This document shows, one piece after another, positions 1-11,082 of a DNA stretch of 64,000 nt. The DNA is from Ananas comosus (taxonomy: Eukaryota; Streptophyta; Magnoliopsida; Poales; Bromeliaceae). Position 1 is the stretch's first letter, and each line of letters begins with the position of its first letter. The stretch is taken from the NCBI RefSeq assembly GCF_001540865.1, contig NC_033626.1, positions 14,327,422 to 14,391,421 of the forward strand, read 5' to 3'. The notes below the pieces were generated by a model. That model did not search any database. It was given only the letters and a program-made list of their open reading frames with translations, and had not been told where the DNA came from. Both the position numbers and the translations under genes were made by a program.

Positions 1-463
1 CATGTAGGACAGCATTGGTTGTTTGCTAGCAACCCGTGGATAATAATTGGTGGATAAGATAACGACCTGGCGGTCATATCCGTTGATGGTAAGGGGTATA
101 CTAATGCTTCCAGATAAAAGAAGTGCTTTAAAAAAATGTACAACGAATTCAAGAATACTGGTTGGGACAAAAGTCAAATTAAATAAATATTATACATAGT
201 TCCAAATAGGAGACCTTTTCCAAGATGGTACTTGAACTAACTATAGCCATTAGTCGAGACTTGCTAAGTAGATTCTGCATCATAGTTTCTTTCTAATATA
301 TTCATTTTTTGTATCAAACTCCTTGCTAAACGCTATCTATCAAAATACAGAGTTAGAAAAGTACGTGAGTAAACATTTCATATCTACTACTAATTTTAGT
401 GTTACACAATGCAAGGCTCTAATGTACAGATTGTCTACGCCAACTTGATCTGCTTAACTTTGG
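1..463. other. No gene recognised; flank of LRR pseudogene
   Basis: No open frame with recognisable protein similarity is seen. The stretch is AT-rich and lies directly downstream (minus strand) of the stop codon of the decayed LRR gene, so part of it may be the old 3' flank of that gene. Confidence 0.5.
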
Positions 464-1505
464 TCAAGCTAGCAGCTTTTGACAGGAAGGTAGTAACGCT
501 CTGCAGAGGCACTTTATGTAAGTAGGAGGCGCCATGCATGTACATTCCCGCTGGGATCTACCCATAGAGCCATTTTTATGTGAGATTCAAAATCTCAAGC
601 TTGTGAAGGTCCATAACTGACTTGTGAGATTCAAAATCTCAAGCTTGTGAAGGTCCATAACTGACTTGTGAGATTCAAAATCTCAAGCTTGTGAAGGTCC
701 ATAACTAACTTGTGAGATTCAAAATCTGGTTATGGCTCAGGTCCAACAAGCCCAGGGACTAAGGAATACCACCCTCATCAAGTCAAACTTCAGCTTATTC
801 CGTGAAAGACAAACAGAAGACCTCCGATTTGCCGCACCAAATAAGAACAAAGCATCGCTAGCACGCTTGTTATATGAGAGATCAAGGTCGTAGCTGTCAA
901 CATTGGCATAGGACTTCGGGATCTCACCCCACAGCCGGTTAACCATCAGGAAAAGGGTGCTATAATCCCCATGTGGAAGGTCGGGCGGTATTGTTCCAGT
1001 CAAGAAGTTGTGGCTGAGGTCTAAGTAGTTCAGTTTTTGGAGAGTGCTAAAGGATACTGGGATGGGACCAGTACCTTATTATTGGACATGCTAATATCAA
1101 AGGGTACGCTGACCGTCAGACCAGGACTTCAAGGCCAGTGAGTTTTGTGAAGAAGGGTGGGATAGGGCTGGTAAGCGCCGGCATGAAGGCATTTGCTAGG
1201 CTTTTGAGTGCAGAAAGCTCGCCAATAACAGGTGGAAGAAATGTGGAAATGTCACTCTCTGGAAAGGAGATGTCGATAACCCGGCCTACTTGGGAGCAAA
1301 TTATGTATGTCCAGTTGCAGCAATCGGCGGCAGTGTCCCATGAGAAGAGGAAACCAGGGTTATGCCACGAGTATTTGACCTTGAGGAGTGCCGCCTTCTC
1401 ACCTCGATGGCAGGTCGCAGAGAATAGTACGGTTTGGAGAGGAAGACAATAAGAGGCGAATAAAAAAGAGGAGATGCTGATAGATACTAGATTTAAACAA
1501 GGAAC
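464..1505 (-). pseudogene. Polygalacturonase-inhibitor-like LRR protein, decayed
   Basis: Read on the minus strand, the pieces follow the order of a plant PGIP/FOR1-type extracellular LRR protein. They are a hydrophobic signal-like segment, then the N-terminal cap (C-x2-G-E-K-A-A-L-L-K, W, DCCNW, GRVI) near 1400-1260, LRR segments (LDLSHNFLTGTIP near 1040-990, GEIPKSYANVD near 930), and the C-terminal cap KCLCRALLPSC at about 510-478 with a stop at 466-464. The pieces lie in different frames: a break occurs around 1115-1050 and another near 745. A 44-bp tandem repeat then interrupts the last LRR. No ATG precedes the signal-like segment in frame close by (a Val codon stands at about 1505), so a start may also be lost. 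Intact PGIPs are intronless, about 330 aa, secreted, and inhibit fungal polygalacturonases. This copy could not make that protein. Confidence 0.8.
580..727 (-). repeat. 44-bp tandem repeat inside the LRR pseudogene
   Basis: Three full units and a partial fourth begin at 580, 624, 668 and 712, each 44 bp. The units are almost identical. On the minus strand each encodes an LRR-like stretch (DLHKLEILNLT), so the array is an internal expansion of the last LRR. Because 44 is not a multiple of three, each unit shifts the frame. Confidence 0.9.
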
Positions 1506-2026
1506 GTTTTTGCCTTTCTCGCCGATGGAAGAGTAGTAGGAGGGAGTGCTATATATAAGCAAAGAGCTTTTTATTGGGGTATCTACGTGATGAAGTCCAA
1601 AATGTGCAAGTGGAGGATGGCCACCATGAGGCCCGCAGGAAATAAGAAGGGATTCATCATTCTGCTTGATTTTACCCCTGTTTTGGACTAATATAAAAGT
1701 AAGACAGCTGCTGAACTTTGAAATCTTTGTGCTGTTGTGCAAGTAGAGAAACAAGTTTAGTAATGTCTGATACTCGGTAGTTTCAGCTGTTGTTGAAAGT
1801 ATCTGCATTTAGCTGCATCCTGATTCCTAATGAAAAACTTGCAACTCCTAATTATTCAGGGATATACAACTGATCGAAACTGTATAAGCAAAAACGATAA
1901 GAGAGCGATCTCAATAATTACAACAAAGAGTAGAAAATTTGCGAACAGAAAACACATTCTACAACAGATAATCACCAAATTTGAGAATGAAACATAGAAA
2001 GAGCGATGGGAGGAAAGAAAAGGTAC

Positions 2027-2392
2027 CTCAAACAGATCCAAACAAGCTATTGTCTCCATGTCCTCATCAAGGTGATCAATAATGTATCACATTTGGCATT
2101 AAAAGCTACAAAAAAAAGAGATCTCTACATCGATTAGCTTCGTGCATCATATCTGTTACGATAAATTATTTGTTACATACAACGAACTGGGAGTGATCCA
2201 CAATTCCAGGCATCAGAAAACAATTTCGCGAACATAAAATCGAAAAGGAGAAGAATATGCAAACACCGATTCTAGATTTAGTGGAGAGCCCGATTAGCAT
2301 ACCTCCGAAATGCCGCACCCTTCCATCAATTCGCTCTTGAAACCTCGCGGTAGAAGAGAAGCATAGATAAAGTGGCGCTAGGGTTTGGGATT

Positions 2393-2428
<36 letters not shown>

Positions 2429-2520
2429 TAGTGTATAGGGTTTCTAAAGCGGTGGAGGATGAAGAAGCTGAGTCGAAAAATGAGAGGGAAGAGTGAAGAG
2501 GAGGACGATGGCGCGGTGGC
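2027..2520 (-). other. Candidate spliced 5' exons, divergent from Lhca1
   Basis: On the minus strand a short open stretch starts with ATG at about 2327 (MEGCGISE) and runs into a good donor at 2302-2301. A strong acceptor (T-rich tract then TAG) lies at 2107-2106, and a second donor follows GAG at 2026-2025. The exon between these sites (2105-2027) is closed in all three frames, so it would be untranslated leader or part of a noncoding RNA. Downstream lies only the broken LRR gene. It may be the remains of a gene head or a promoter-divergent transcript. No function can be given. Confidence 0.25.
2394..2426. repeat. (GA)n microsatellite
   Basis: Uninterrupted GA dinucleotide run in the presumed leader of the minus-strand transcript divergent from Lhca1. 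Confidence 0.95.
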
Positions 2521-2759
2521 GTTCAGTGTAACGCTTGCATTTATAATAGTAACAACGATGATTTGGTCTTGGGTGTGAACGTCCTACTTGATTCGAACAT
2601 GGGCTTTAAACTCGGGCCATAGTTCTCACCTGCGTCCGATAATGACGTGATGGGCCTAAAATGGGCTGATATATTTCGTAAAAATTCATCCGTTTTTCAC
2701 GCCTGAGCCACTCAAGTCTCGGCCACACAAGTCTCAGGTGGGTCCCACAGCACAAAAAT

Positions 2760-2965
2760 CCACGTCGGAAATCCAATAGATTATCATATCACACGTGGAC
2801 CAATGGAAACGAGGAAGGGAGATAGAGCAACCAATAACGGCTCGGATTTGGATCGCCCCCAATCAGATATTCAGATCTCCCCTCCACTCCTTTCTGCGGC
2901 ACTTCTTAATAGGCTTCTAACATCCTGTTCGTTTCTAGGCCTTCTCTTTCGCTTCCCATCTATCT
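2760..2965 (+). promoter_or_regulatory. Lhca1 promoter region with G-box and CCAAT
   Basis: A CACGTG G-box lies at about 2792-2797, immediately followed by a CCAAT sequence, with GATAA-type I-box cores nearby (TTATC near 2782, GATAGAG near 2821). G-box plus I-box is the classic arrangement of light-regulated photosynthesis genes. The start of transcription is not visible; the ACA repeat downstream is probably leader. Confidence 0.5.
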
Positions 2966-2967
2966 AC

Positions 2968-3010
<43 letters not shown>
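2966..3010 (+). repeat. (ACA)n repeat in the Lhca1 5' leader
   Basis: About fifteen ACA units end 35 bp before the Lhca1 ATG. CAA-rich unstructured leaders are known as translation enhancers (the omega-leader type); a similar role here is inference. Confidence 0.9.
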
Positions 3011-3045
3011 GAAGAGAGAGCTAAGCTAAGCAAAAGAGAAAGAGA

Positions 3046-4462
3046 ATGGCGTCGTCGAGTGGTCTGAGGAGCTGCTCCGCCGTCGCGTTCCCGAGACTTC
3101 TCTCGTCGTCCAAATCACAATTTGCGGCCTCGCTCGCCATCCCGAACACTTCCTCCGGCCGCGTCTCCATGTCCGCCGAGTGGATGCCCGGCCAGCCCCG
3201 CCCTCCCTACCTCGACGGCTCAGCCCCCGGGTATTTTTCTTTTTCTTTTTCTTTTTAATCTCTTCATTTATATATCTAATTAATGTTTTGTAATTATTTA
3301 TTTGATTACTCTTTAATCGTTTTTCCCCTTCCCTAAAATTTAGTGATTTTGGGTTCGATCCACTGCGCCTCGGAGAGGTGCCCGAGAACCTGGAGAGGTA
3401 CAAGGAATCTGAGCTCATCCACTGCAGATGGGCGATGCTCGCTGTGGTATATATATATATACTCTCCCTCTCTCCTGCTCACGTATCAGCTTTCGCCTCA
3501 CCCACTTCAATAATAAGATCAAAATGTTTGATAAGTCGCACGATTACTATGTGTCCACAATTTTAATGTCATCTTAAATATAAGTAATCGGAACCGCAAG
3601 ACTTGATCGATAAAATGTTAATCTGAAAAACTAAACATTCATTTTATTTTATTTTTTAAGGATTGTGAACTAGTAGTACGTGGATCTATAAAACTTACCC
3701 TACCAATTTGAATTTGATCCCACAGCCAGGGGTCTTGGTGCCGGAGGCGCTGGGGCTCGGGAACTGGGTGAAGGCGCAAGAGTGGGCGGCAATCCCCGGC
3801 GGCCAGGCGACCTACTTGGGCAACCCGGTACCATGGGGTACCCTTCCGACCATCCTTATCATCGAGTTCTTCGCCATCGCCTTCGTCGAGCATCAGCGCA
3901 GCATGGAGAAGGATCCGGAGAAGAAGAAGTACCCCGGCGGCGCCTTCGACCCCTTGGGATTCTCCAAGGACCCTGAGAAGTTCAAGGAGTACAAGGTCAA
4001 GGAAATCAAGAACGGTATGGAAAATTCGCCTTCGGATTAAGGCCTAGCTTGATAATGCATGCATATTTCCAATGCAATCAATTGCAGCTTTAGAGTTCCA
4101 AAAGAAGAGAAAAACAAAAAAAAAAAAAATCTTCTTAAAATTTCACCTCTAGTATTAGAGAGAAGACTGAGCTGCTAAGCGCTTTTAGACTTTTTAAATC
4201 TTCAAAGCATCAAAACAGTTGCATTTGACGAACGCAATTCCAAACTAATTAACTAGAACCTGTTTTGTTTACAAGTGTTGCTCATAACCGGTTTGTCGAA
4301 ATGTTTGCAGGTCGGCTAGCGATCTTGGCCTTCGTGGGTTTCTGTGTGCAGCAGTCGGCGTACCCGGGGACGGGGCCGTTGGAGAACTTGGCGGCCCACC
4401 TCGCCGACCCATGGCACAGGAACATCGGCGACGTCATCATCCCCAGATCCATTGTGCCATGA
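3046..4462 (+). CDS. LHCA1: Photosystem I chlorophyll a/b-binding protein Lhca1
   Basis: Exons 3046-3230, 3344-3446, 3726-4014 and 4311-4462, all GT-AG, give 242 aa. The mature part matches Lhca1 closely ([46 protein letters not shown]). Residues 1 to about 43 form a Ser-rich chloroplast transit peptide. Helix B carries [11 protein letters not shown] with chlorophyll ligands E83/R90 and H88, and helix A carries KEIKNGRLA with E189, N192 and R194, so both generic LHC motifs are intact. Length is normal. Lhca1 sits in the thylakoid membrane, pairs with Lhca4 and passes excitation energy to the PSI core. The upstream G-box and I-box fit light regulation. The start is the first ATG after the ACA leader. 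The identification as Lhca1 rather than another Lhca is firm. Confidence 0.97.
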
Positions 4463-5390
4463 GCTGCTTGACCTTGATTCAGTAATCACTTCATTGTACA
4501 ACTCCCTTGTAATCATCTGAGAAGAATCTAATATAATTAATGTTTGTACCTTGTCACATGTATGTAGGACATGTCGGTCTTTTGCCAATCCAAACGCACA
4601 AAAATCATATGTATTTTTTGAGAACTTTGCTGTGGAAAGCGCTTCAGATGATGTGATTATAGTTTTTGGTAGAATAAATGTGAAAAAGATCTTAATTTGT
4701 CCGTGCGAAAATACCAAAAAAAGATCAAGAAAGAAAGAGAAAAAAATAAAACATATAAAAATATTTATGTAGTTTGGTCACCAACCTACATCGAAAACGT
4801 AGCAGAAATCTTTATTATAATCAAAGTGATGTATAAAATATAATTCTCTTACAAAATTTTAGTCCTAAAAATACACTCATTATTCTTATTTGTCGCATCA
4901 AAATCAATAAAATAAAAGATATATTTATAATAGTGGTTAAATCCTAATATGATTAGCAATATAAATTTACTATAACTAAAAATATCTTAATTAAATTAGG
5001 TATAGTCGAAATTTAACTTAATTTAATAAACAAAATAATAGAAGAGGATTAGAAAACATTATAGTTTTAAAATTGGAGACATTTCTAACCATTTCTCATA
5101 ATTTGCACCTAAAATATGTAGTATTACTATGGTTAGTCACGTACACCTGAGTCGAGGTTCTACCCAGGTACAAAAAACACTGACAATGTACAAAGTTGAG
5201 GCTCAATATATAGGGCCATGCGCGATTGCTTCTTTGAATCCTGCATCTGATTCCAAAATCAGCAAGGCAAATTACTTTAGTTATTTCCATGAGTACATGT
5301 GAGTATAGGAATTGTACATCTACCATAATTCAATACAAATAAAGTAAACATTTATGAGATGATGTGGATCTAAATTTAAAATATAGTAAT
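4463..5390. other. Intergenic, AT-rich
   Basis: Contains the Lhca1 3' flank, then AT-rich DNA without a credible gene. An ORF at 5096-5326 (-) has no recognisable features. Confidence 0.5.
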
Positions 5391-5834
5391 TATAAGGACA
5401 CGTGGCACCTCTTCGTCTTTGTCGTGAGAAGGGGCCGTCCTCTGTGTATATATGGAAACTAATTGAAGTCACGTCCGGGTACAGTGCATACAAAATGGAC
5501 GGTCGTGATTGCTCTTCGAAGGCATCTGAACCAACGTATTAACACCTCGTCGTTCGTCCCCTAGTTGTTAACGCGGTGTTGCTATTTATATTCAAAATAA
5601 ACCACTAATAGTATCTTCTTGTTCGCTCCCTGAATCTCACCATCATTCCAAAGCCTCTCTCTCTGATCTCTCTCTCTACATGGACTACACAACATCCACC
5701 TTTAACTCTTATAGATCCCTCCACTCTCTTTTCTCTTTGTAAATTAAGGGATCACCAAAAAAGAGCACTAGTAGTGCTTCCTCCTTGCTCCTTTGGCCTC
5801 TCCTCCTCTCTCATCGACACAGATCGAGATCGGT
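5391..5834 (+). promoter_or_regulatory. Promoter and leader of the HAK transporter gene
   Basis: An ACACGTGGC G-box/ABRE-like element lies at about 5398-5406 and a TATTTATA sequence at about 5583-5590. A CT-rich leader follows (5650-5820). These suggest an ABA- or stress-responsive promoter; responsiveness is inference. Confidence 0.4.
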
Positions 5835-7076
5835 ATGGAAGACGCGACAAGAGGCGAGGCAACGATCATAGAACTCGGCAACGGCTCTCGTGATAACCAC
5901 GAAGAGGTCGTTGACGGAGAGGCCGTCGCCGATGTCAAACCGGCCTCACAACTTTTCAGCTTCGGCTCCGCCTATAAATTGCCACAGCGTAAACCTGCTG
6001 TATTGTTCTAACACCCTTAATTTCTGATCGTCTACTCTTTCATCGTTTCTACGTATGCGATCGTATGTACATAGTTTATATTAACATAACAACACATACG
6101 TGTATACGTGTATATACGTACATATATATATCTTGTGTTTTGTAGAATTACACTACGGTGCAGACGCTGTTGCTGGGGTATCAGTCGCTTGGTGTGGTTT
6201 ACGGGGATCTCGGCACGTCGCCGCTTTACGTGTTCTCTTCGGTCACCTTGTCGAACCCCGGAGAGGAAGACATATTAGGTATTATGAGCTTAATCTTTTG
6301 GACGCTTACGGCGATGAGTTTGATCAAGTACGTTATGATCGTCCTGCATGCGGATGATCACGGAGAAGGTAAATACTCAGACTAATTAATCATATCAACA
6401 CGCGTTAAACTACACAAAGTTTTGTTATATGTCACATGAAATATTTTGAGTTTTGTGAGGGTGTGGCTCCCGGGTCAGCGCCTATTCAGTGGTTCTTACT
6501 TAATTTGTTGCTCCTCTTCTTTTTTGACCGTAAGGAATAGAATTATTAAGCAAGAAATTTTGTTACCTTCATAATTAATCTCAACCAAATTATTCTCACA
6601 TCTCGATAATCACAGCATAATTGAGTAATTTATTGCAGGCATAGAATTATTCGCTTGTGCAAATACCCACTTTACATTTTTCCAAAGTTTGAGCAACTAC
6701 TATTTAACTGGATCGGAGTCTATATACTAATAAATTTGCTTAAAAAGCAACCATTAACTATTTATTATTTTAGTATACAAGCAGGTTTCTTCTTAAGTAT
6801 ATTCTTAGTATCCTGACTAAGGAAGTTTCAAAAGAGTAATATGCAGAGGTCTCTGCATTTATAATTAAGTATTGGAGGCTTTTTCTGTAACTCCAAGCTA
6901 ACATATATATTATATACTGTATAGCACTAAGAAAGAAGTTCACATAGTATTAACCAAAACTTCAATTATTACATAATGTACAAAACAATTGGTTCACATC
7001 ACTGTCAATTATTGCATGATGTCCTTTCTGTACAAAGTAGTCCTGTTATAGCTGCATCCTGCCAGTAAAAAAAAGG

Positions 7077-7127
<51 letters not shown>

Positions 7128-9791
7128 AAGAGTTCGTGCTGAATAAATCTCCTAACAGTGTGATTGTATAATAGATTTCAAGCAAAGGCGTTCTCCATCA
7201 TATTTAATTCTTTACATTTATTTAACATGTTTTGCAATGTGAACACGGAGTATAGGTGGGACTTTTGCATTGTATTCCATTTTGCGCCAACATATAAATT
7301 TCAAGGATAAGATGATCATGCCAAGTACGAGGCTGGACTCGGATATAAATCTGCGGTTTCATAGTAAAAGCAGTGGGTTACGGTCGAAAGCGCAGAAATT
7401 CTTCGAAGAGAACTCCAAAGTACAGACTGTTATTACCTGTGTAGTATTGCTTGGAACCTGCATGCTGATAGGCGACGGAGCCCTCACTCCTGCGATCTCA
7501 GGTACTCCTATTTGTATCTCTCGTATAGACATCATGCGCTATGCTGCAGAACATGTCATTCCTGTGAACAAACTATAAAGATCTACAAGAAAACAGAATT
7601 TAAAGCAGTAAGTAGGATCTACTGAGAAACATAAAGTACAAGTTCAGACAATCGAGATAAGAAGACAGTTGTGGCTTGGAAGGCATTTGTCACATAGATT
7701 GAGTTTAACAATTACATACAGTTAGCAAAAGAATGTTTTCTTTTTGCGGTTTTGCAAAAGTAAGCTTCCATGTGTATACAGATACATGTATATGTTTTCG
7801 TAGGTATTACTCTAAGTTCAAAGAAAAGAATCTAAGTCGATACTCTCTCTTTCCTTTCGACAGTTCTCTCTGCTGTTCAAGGAATCCAGTCGAGATCCAC
7901 AAAGATAACGCAAAGTTAAGCACTGTTTAATTTGAATTCTTCAGTTTGCCAAGGGCTTTTTGTAAACAGATCGATTCTCGACTAACAGTACACCAACTCT
8001 TTATTGTTCCAGATCACGTCGTCCTCCTATCGGTGGTAATTCTGTTCCTCCTCTTCCTCTTCCAAAGATTCGGCACGAGCAAAGTCAGCTTCTCCTTCTC
8101 CCCAATCATGCTCCTGTGGTTTTCCTTCTGTGCACTAATTGGACTCTACAATATGGTCAAGTATTACCCATCAGTTCTCAAAGCACTATCACCTCATTAC
8201 ATATACTACTATTTTGTGAGAAACAAAGCCAAGGGTTGGAAGCTCCTTGGTGCAGTTGCGCTGTGCATAACAGGTCAGTAAACAATTACTTTTATCTAAA
8301 TTAAAAGCACTGTGGTCTCAGACTCCAAATTCTCTAATAAGCCTTCTAATTGGAAAAACAGGTGCCGAAGCAATGTTTGCTGATTTGGGTCACTTCAGCA
8401 AGAGAGGAATTCAGGTAAATGTCTTCTTTCATCTGACAAAACATAAAGAAAGACATAAAATTTGTGAGTGCACAGCTAAGTTTTTATTTTTATTTTTTGT
8501 TTTTTTTTTCAGTTGGCTTTTACGACAGTAGTATATCCCTCGCTGATCCTGACATATGGGGGAGAAGCTGCATTTTTGATCAAGAACCCCGACAAACTAA
8601 GCACGGCTTTCTACAGTTCGGTGCCTGAGCCTATTTTCTGGCCAATGTTTGTGGTGAGCACTTTGGCTGCTGTCGTTGCCAGCCAAGCGTTAATATCCGC
8701 AAGCTTCTCCATCATTAGGCAATCGATTGCGCTCGGTTGCTTCCCGCGAGTGACCATGATACATACCTCGGATAAGTACGAAGGCCAAGTTTACTCCCCT
8801 GAAGTGAATTACTTCTTGATGGTTGCGTGCATACTAATCACAGTGGGCTTCAGGGGTGGTGCAGAGATTGGAAATGCATTTGGTGAGTGATATAAACTTA
8901 CTCAATTTCGTTTTCTTTCTGCTCATTCCTTTTGTGGTCCTTAGTCACTTTGTATGATTTGTTCTTCTTTATGCAGGAGTTGCGGTGATTTGGGTAATGC
9001 TTATCACAACATTTCTAATGGTTGTTGTGATGATCGTCATTTGGGAAACAAAGCTAATCCTTGTAGCACTATTCTTCGTTTCCTTCCTCACGATCGAAGG
9101 CGTCTACATGACGTCGCTACTGAACAAGATTGTGGAAGGCGGGTGGGTCCCCTTCGCAATCTCAGCCTTTTTCATTGTGATTACTCTATCATGGACATAT
9201 GGGAGGAGCAAAAGAAGTGAATACGAAGCAACAAAGAAAATGGACATGCAAGAATTCGACAAATTAGTAGGGAGCAGCACACGTGTGCCAGGCGTTTGCT
9301 TCTTCTGCACCGACCTAATGAACGGAATCCCTCCAATAGTTCGACATTACGTACAGCACATTGAAAGCCTTCGCGAAGTGATGGTTTTCATCACGGCTCG
9401 AATCCTTCCGGTCAGATCAGTACTTCCGGAGGAAAGGTTTGTTGTAGCCAAAGTAGGTCCTAATGGAGTGTATAGATGTTTGGTTCAATATGGTTATATG
9501 GATAACCATAACATGGAAGGGGATGAGTATGCTGAATCAGTGATCTCCGCCTTGAAAGAGATCGCTGAGAGCGAACAGGAGATCGAGAAGCTTCATTTGT
9601 CTTTGAATAAAGGGGTAATTTTTGTTCTCGGGAGGATCATTTTGAAGATGAGCAACAAGCATAGCTGCTTCGAAAGGTTTGTTATAGACCATCTATATAG
9701 GTTCTTGCAGAAGAACTTCAGGTCTAATGTCGCCACGCTGAGAATCCCACCAGGAAAGATTTTGCAGGTTGGGATGTTATACGAGATCTGA
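5835..9791 (+). CDS. HAK/KUP/KT potassium transporter
   Basis: Eight exons: 5835-5999, 6146-6368, 7256-7501, 7864-7914, 8013-8273, 8362-8414, 8513-8882 and 8977-9791, giving 727 aa, normal for the family. The signature [13 protein letters not shown] is at residues 71-83. It is followed by [35 protein letters not shown] and the C-terminal cytosolic domain ending [17 protein letters not shown]. About a dozen membrane segments are visible. These proteins are H+-coupled, usually high-affinity K+ importers of the plasma membrane or tonoplast. Exon 1 needs a donor GTATTG at 6000; a better-looking donor at 5989 would break the frame, so the first junction is the least certain. The first ATG in frame is used. 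Sequence style resembles grass HAK cluster I members, but I cannot assign an orthologue. A 50-A run lies in intron 2. Confidence 0.94.
7077..7126 (+). repeat. Run of 50 A in HAK intron 2
   Basis: An uninterrupted A homopolymer preceded by another A-rich stretch. It has no visible SINE body, so it is either a simple repeat or the tail of an eroded retroelement. The length is likely to be polymorphic or error-prone in sequencing. Confidence 0.9.
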
Positions 9792-10132
9792 GGGGAGATT
9801 CGACTTTTTCTTCTTCTAGTGTGAGGTTCGAATGAATTAAATTGGTATGCAGTTTGTGGTTTGGAGTTATTACATAGATTGGCAGGAATGCTTATGTATA
9901 AAGTACAAAAGGCTTTGAATCTAGTCCAGAGTTTGCTGCCTTTGCTTTTTCTTGTTGATAATCTGTTGTTTTTTTTCTTAATTGTGGCCTGGTTGGACTC
10001 TCAAGTGGCTCTTGTTTTATTTGTGATCGACTTCGATAAATTGTTTGTTGAGTTCTAAGTAGAACTGTTAAAATTCCTGATTTAATTCTTTGATAAGTTT
10101 GGTGTTATTTGTCTTTAACACTCACCCGCTTT

Positions 10133-10290
10133 ACCAACCGTCTCTAGAGCAAGTGGCAAAGGACTTGGTGGTTGGTATTTGAGGTCCTAAGTTTGAATCC
10201 TATTTGATTCACATTTCCAGCTAAGTTTACTTCTAAATGAAATAAACGAAGCGGGTAGCGTGCTACCTATCTCTCAAAAAAAAAAAAAAA
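10133..10290 (+). mobile_element. tRNA-derived SINE, full-length copy
   Basis: The best-preserved member of the local SINE family. It opens ACCAACCGTCTCTAGAGCAAG, has an A-box-like TGGCAAAGGACTTGG and a B-box-like AGTTTGAATCC, and ends with the palindrome GGTAGCGTGCTACC followed by an A-tail. A 16-bp target-site duplication with one mismatch flanks it: 10117-10132 and 10291-10306 (AACACTCACCCGCTTT against AACACTCACCCACTTT). It lies between the convergent HAK and SDR genes. Confidence 0.92.
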
Positions 10291-10306
10291 AACACTCACC
10301 CACTTT

Positions 10307-11082
10307 CTTTTGGGTTGTAAACCTAGCATTGCTCTTTGCTTAAACAAAAAAGATAAAGTCCCTAAAAGGAGATCGAACTGTGTTTTTTGAAGTTTTAACT
10401 CATTTATTAACCACCTCTTATGTTCTTACTGACTATTTGAACATGTTTATAGCTGATTGTCAAACATGAGCTGTTTGGTAAATGCTGGATCCCATCACTC
10501 AAGTATATGAAAAACAATACACAATAGAAGAAAGAATCCATCAGATGATGCCTGTAAAGGAATTAGATAAATGTAAGCTTCTAATTGCAACCATCATCAC
10601 ATCCTTCTGAAAGAGTTCATAATCACAAATCTGCTAGTAACGTTATATAGAAATAATGATTGTCAACTTGTTATTTCATTTTTCTTTTGTTTCTTTTGTT
10701 CTCTGTTTTTTTTTTCTTTCTCTTTTTCTTTTTCTTGTCTTTCTATCACCAATTTCTAGTTGGTGAATTTCTTTTTCTTCTTGAGTTTACTTTGCTTCTT
10801 GTATTTCCTTCCTCTTTATTTGATTAACGAAAAAGGGATTTATCTCTGTTACAGTCAAAAATAAAATTATTGGAAATTTTGATAGATAAATTGCTATCGC
10901 TACAGAGGGTTTAAAACGAAGGACAAAAGTATTAAAAGTTTACACTTTGAGCTAATTTTTGTTGCGTATTCTATGCCTGTCTCTACGATTTTACTGTAGG
11001 ACTTCCTGCAGTAACTGTATAGGGAACTCCAGTTATATACCACCTTAATAATACTTTGAGGAACCGTGAGAAATAGTAGAGA
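10307..11082. other. Intergenic between convergent HAK and SDR genes
   Basis: No gene seen. There is a T/C-rich tract at 10676-10745. The last part is probably the SDR 3' untranslated region. Confidence 0.5.

Noticed and set aside
2803..3024. Plus-strand ORF with a poly-Thr tail
   Set aside because: It is the Lhca1 leader; the Thr run is the translated ACA repeat, and the true start follows at 3046.
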